52,980 nt of DNA from a virus. A model generated the notes under the pieces. The model saw nothing but the letters and a program-made list of their open reading frames with translations, did no database searches and was not told the origin of the DNA. The DNA lies in the IMG/VR virus record IMGVR_UViG_3300030104_002689, positions 1 to 52,980 of that record; one strand, written 5' to 3'. This document shows, piece by piece, positions 48,301 through 52,980 of this stretch; the first letter of the stretch is position 1; every line of letters starts with the position of its first letter. The position numbers and the translations under genes are program-made.

Positions 48301-51300
48301 CAGGATTTACAGCGTTATCAAGCCGATGTAAGCAAATCTGTGCAAGAGTGGACATTGAATAACTTGCAATATAAATTTGCTAAGTATCAAACAGACATAA
48401 ATGAGAATCTAAACGAGTATCAAGCTAAAGTAGGTTCTACTTTGCAAAAATATTCTGCTGATATAACAAAATTAGGTACAATAACCCAAACCGAAGCAAA
48501 TAAACTTGGAGCTAATCTTCAAAAAGATTCTGCTAAAAATAATGTAGAACTACAAAAGTTTAATTCTGCATTACAAGATTTTTCACAACAATCACAAGTG
48601 TATATAAGCGAATTTAATTCTAAAATGCAAAAATCGCAGATAGAATACCAATGGTATGAAAAGCAATATGCAATTGTACAACAACAATATGAAAAAGGTT
48701 TTGAACCTTTTATGATAAGGAGACAACAAGATGGCGAACAGAGTTGAATACGCAGTTAGTGTTACTCCTGTAAAATCTACTACTTTTGGTGTAGACTATG
48801 CCGCAAGTGATGTTACAGATTTAACAGGTCAAGCACATGATTACATACACCCAGAAGTAGCAAAAACTTTAGGAGGCAGTGGTACTATTTCAGGGATCGC
48901 TGCAACAGTTGTTGGCTACGGGAATGCTACAGATGGAGAACCAGATTATTTAAATACTTCAAGTGGTAGTGGTACATTAGCAACATCTGCAGCTCAAGAT
49001 ATGGTTTTTATAAAAAATCCTGGATTAAAAACTGATGGAACAGAATTTACAGGAAAAATTTCAGTTAAAATGAAATTAACAAGTGGTGGGGCAGATCAAG
49101 GGGAGTTTTGCTCACTTTCAAAAGGAATGGCAATTGCACTGCCTGATGTTCCTACTGGTAAAACATTTACATTTACAGCTGTGGGTGGAAACATTGGCTC
49201 AGGCGATGATGATGTAAAAGTTGAATATATGATGATTACTTGATGGAAGATTGGACAACAGTAGAAGCAACACCAAATACTAATTGGGGCGACTCAGTAG
49301 CTGACCCTTCTACGTCTTATTCAACATCAGTTAATAGTGTCGCAACAACGTATAAATCTTTTCAAGTATTGTTTTTTGCAGACAATCTTAATGCTAGTTG
49401 GGAAGGTTTGGATAATATAGTATGGGGTTTTGAATGACGTTAAAAGAATTAATGGAAAGAGTTGGAACAACAAATCAAGGTTATGCTATAGCGTATACAA
49501 AAGATGCTATGCGTGAAATAAACATGATGATTGAAGATAATGTAGCCTTGAGTAAAGCAACTATTACTAAAGGTCAAAGATTTTATTCATTTCCTGATGA
49601 TTTTATATCACTAAAAAATGTAATGGTTTATGATACAACTGAAACTAAATATGTTAAAATAAAAAGAACGTTAGAAGTTAAAGACGTAGATTCGGATAAT
49701 ACATAATGGCTATAGATTTTTTATATTATTTACAAGGAGCTAACATTGCTCTTGTAGAAAAAGAAGAAAACACAGAGCAATACAAAAGTCCAAGCACTAC
49801 TATTAATGATGGTTTGCAATTAGAATATTCTAAAATGCCTACTGCTCCAACTGCTGATAACAGTACTATAGATCTTTCAGAAGAATTATGTTTAGCTGTT
49901 GTTGATTATTTAAAAGCAAAATTTGCTGAAAATGAACAGCAGTATGATAAAAGAAATTTTCATATGGCTGAGTTTAAACGTAAAGTATTTCAATACCAAA
50001 GAAATCGTTTTGGTGGATTAAGAAAAGTAGAACAAAAAGAACCATACGCAATTAAATGAGGATAATATGCCAAATAGTTTAGTAGGACAATCAATCGGAA
50101 CAACATATAAACAACTTACTCATGTTGATGGTGGGTTAGAAAGTTCTGATAAAAAACTTTTAGATGGAGATGGTACAGAAGCATCAATAGAGCTTGGTAC
50201 TGACAATATAAATGTTGTTACTCATAACGGGTCCAACAAAGGATTAAAATTACAAGGAACTCTGCTCACTGCTAGTGCAACGGAGTTAAATCAACTAGAC
50301 AATAAAACAGTTGGTGGAAGTGGGTCTACGGATATACCAACCAACAATGGTACTGCTTCTTTCGACAATAAAACAATAGATGGAGGCTCATACTAATGGC
50401 TAATACTATTCAATTTAGGAGAGGTACAACAGTTCCTTCGAGTGGTCTGAACGCTGGTGAACCTCTATTCAAAACAAACGATGCTAGATTTTATATAGCA
50501 TCAGGAGCTTCAACAGCTAACTGGGTTGGCGCACCAATCTTAGATGAAGACAATATGGCAAGTGATAGTGCGACTAAACTTGCTACTCAACAATCAATTA
50601 AAGCATATGTAGATGCTCAAGTAGCAACACATGATGCATTTGAGGAGTTAGTAGATACTAATATTAGCAATCCACAATCTGGTCAAATGGCTATATACGA
50701 TGGTACTAATAGCTGGGATAATGTATCTATGGGTGGTGATGCTACAATGAACGCTGCTGGTCAAGTAACTATTGCTAATGATGCAATCACAAATGCAAAA
50801 GTTGCTGATGACGCAATAGATTCTGCTCAAATTGCTGATGGATCTATTGATACAGCTCATATTGCAAACTCACAAGTAACAAACGCTAAACTTGCTAACT
50901 CAACTACTACTTTTGCTGGAGATTCTGGCAGTAACCAGGCTATGGCTTTAGGAAGTACTTTTACAATAGAAGGTACTGCTAATGAAATAGAAACAACTAT
51001 GGCTACAAATAAAGTAACTGTAGGTTTACCTAACAACGTAACAGTTAGTGGTAATTTAACTGTAAATGGTACAATGACAACTGCAACTAGTCAACAAGTA
51101 GAGCTAGGTGATGTTAATATTATGATGGCTAAAGAAAACTCAGCAAACTCTGTTGATATAGGATTCTTTGGCAAATACGTTGCTAGTGGAACAAAATACA
51201 AAGGAATATTTTCAGATCAAGACAATTCAGATACTTGGACATTTTTTAAAGGAACTGGTACTGAACCAGCTTCTACAGTAGATACTAGTGCTTCTGGATA

Positions 51301-52980
51301 TGCATTAGCTGGTATTAAATGTGCGAGTGTAGATGGTGCTACCATTGATGGTGGTACATATTAATGGCAAATACATTACAATTAAAACGAAAAACAAATG
51401 CTACTGGCTCTCCTACAGCAGGAAATCTTTCTGAAGGAGAATTAGCTATAAACACTGTTGATAAGAAACTTTTTTTTAAAGACTCATCTAACAATGTGCA
51501 AGAAATAAAAGATAGCACAACACAAACTGAAGAAGCATTGGCAAATTCAGTTGCTATGGCTGTAGCTTTAGGATAACATTATGGCAAATACATTTAAAGC
51601 AAAGACTAAACTAAATGTATCAGGCTCTGCGGGTAGTCCTACGACTATCTATACTGTACCTAGCTCTACAACTGCTGTTGTACTAGGATTAACCCTTTCG
51701 AACACAACTGCATCAACATCAATTACAGTAACTGTTAAAATGGAAAACAATGATGGCGACAATATTACTGTACTTAAAAATGCACCTGTTCCATCTGGTG
51801 GATCATTGGAGGTTATGTCTGGTAATAAAATAGTCATGGAGGCTAGCGATATACTTAAAGTATATGCAAGTGGTGCTAGTTCTTGTGACTGCTTACTATC
51901 ACTAATGGAGATTACTTAATGCCTTTTATTGGTAATAAAGTAGCTGATGTTGCAGTAACTGTTGGTCAGGGAGTTATTGATGCTAGCCACATACAAGACG
52001 CTAGTATTACTACTGCTGACATTGGTAACGATGCAATTACACCTAATAAAGTAGACGACGACGGAACTGGATTCCAAATGGGATCACTTGGGCTTGGTAC
52101 TGCTGTATCAGGTTCTCATAAACTAACTGTTGGTGGTACTGCTTCATTTACAGGAATAGTATCTTTAGGTGATTTAGATATAACACCAACTTCATCTAAT
52201 GTATCTGTTATAAAACACGATAGTGGTAGTGGTTCATTAACTTTACAAGGCGACCAAATTAATATTAAAAATAGAGCAGGAGATGAGACAGGTTTAACTT
52301 ACAATGATGGTGGAGGAGTTACTTTTGGGGGCAGTATAACGCAATCTGCTAATGCTAATTTAAGACATACTATTACAGCAGGTGGTAGTGGAGAAGCATC
52401 TTTAGTTTTAACTGCTAACAATAGTACAGGTGATTCTTTTGTAAGATGGGAAACAAATTCTACAACTTTTTGTTTAGGTTTTGATAATTCTGATAGTGAT
52501 AAATTTATTTTAAGTGCAGGAAGTGACCCTCATTCTAATAGTGTAATAAACATACAACCTGATGGTTCATCAATAGCCATAGATAAACCTTTAAGTTTTA
52601 CAGATGTAGTAACAGGTAAAACAAATTCACATATTTCATATACAGCAGGTCAAGGAACAGACACGGTAACTGGTGGAGCTTTTCGTGCCCCAGGTTCTGA
52701 TATAGTTACAGGAAGATTATTTTTACAAGGGTATCAAAATGGAGCAACTGATTTAGTAGGATTTAATAACGAATCAAGCCAATTAGTATTATATAATTAT
52801 ACAGACAGTGCTTATATGGTAAAATTAGACCATACAGGCAATGTTTCTATAAATGGTGACAGATTTATGCTTATGGAAAGCAATACTGATAAAGGATTCT
52901 TTGGTAAAGACGATTGGGCAACAAGTGGTGGAAGTGCTGACAATGTAAATGTAGGCTCTTATAGTGGTCAGGTTAAATTA

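Overview
The window looks like most or all of one tailed-phage genome: AT-rich (roughly one third G+C by eye), densely packed, with no host-like genes, no tRNA genes and no integrase or recognisable repressor. It encodes portal, scaffold, capsid, a nozzle-like protein and very large virion proteins, but no tape measure, tail tube or sheath. A short-tailed (podovirus-type) virion with large ejection proteins is therefore the best reading. Fibre proteins of the style seen in marine phages (S74 chaperone tails, Mtd-N-like 'FRRGT' starts) and the base composition suggest an aquatic, AT-rich bacterial host. The host itself cannot be named from the sequence.

There are two opposing transcription blocks. 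The leftward block (about 37.1 to 26.3 kb, minus strand) is the early/replication block. It starts at a candidate promoter near 37.2 kb with a codon-biased 103-residue protein. It then carries many small unknowns, a MazG-like protein, a Cas4-like nuclease, an ERF annealing protein, an SSB-like protein with an acidic DDEDLPF tip, a ParB-like protein, a DUF932 protein, a DnaB helicase and an Hjc-like resolvase. No DNA polymerase, primase or RNA polymerase is visible.

The rightward block (37.4 to 52.98 kb, apparently continuing from 1 to 26.2 kb in a permuted genome) is the late block. Its order is small terminase, small membrane proteins, large terminase, portal, scaffold, capsid, connector-type proteins and appendage proteins up to the window end; then, from the window start, three fibre genes, a lysis cassette (XhlA-like protein, GH108 muramidase), a phosphoesterase, tiny basic proteins, a nozzle-like protein, another S74 fibre and four large virion proteins. 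The two blocks converge on paired bidirectional terminators at 26.20-26.32 kb.

The most unusual items are: a 12-residue peptide with six cysteines, translationally coupled on both sides (39733-39771); a 313-nt non-coding island made of consecutive perfect stems (31907-32219) and a second one at 28474-28671; the codon-biased first early gene followed by a UUCG-capped hairpin; a 39-residue fibre module repeated at identical length in two distant genes; and partial copies of the same fibre gene, about 90% identical over the stretch counted, at the two window ends.
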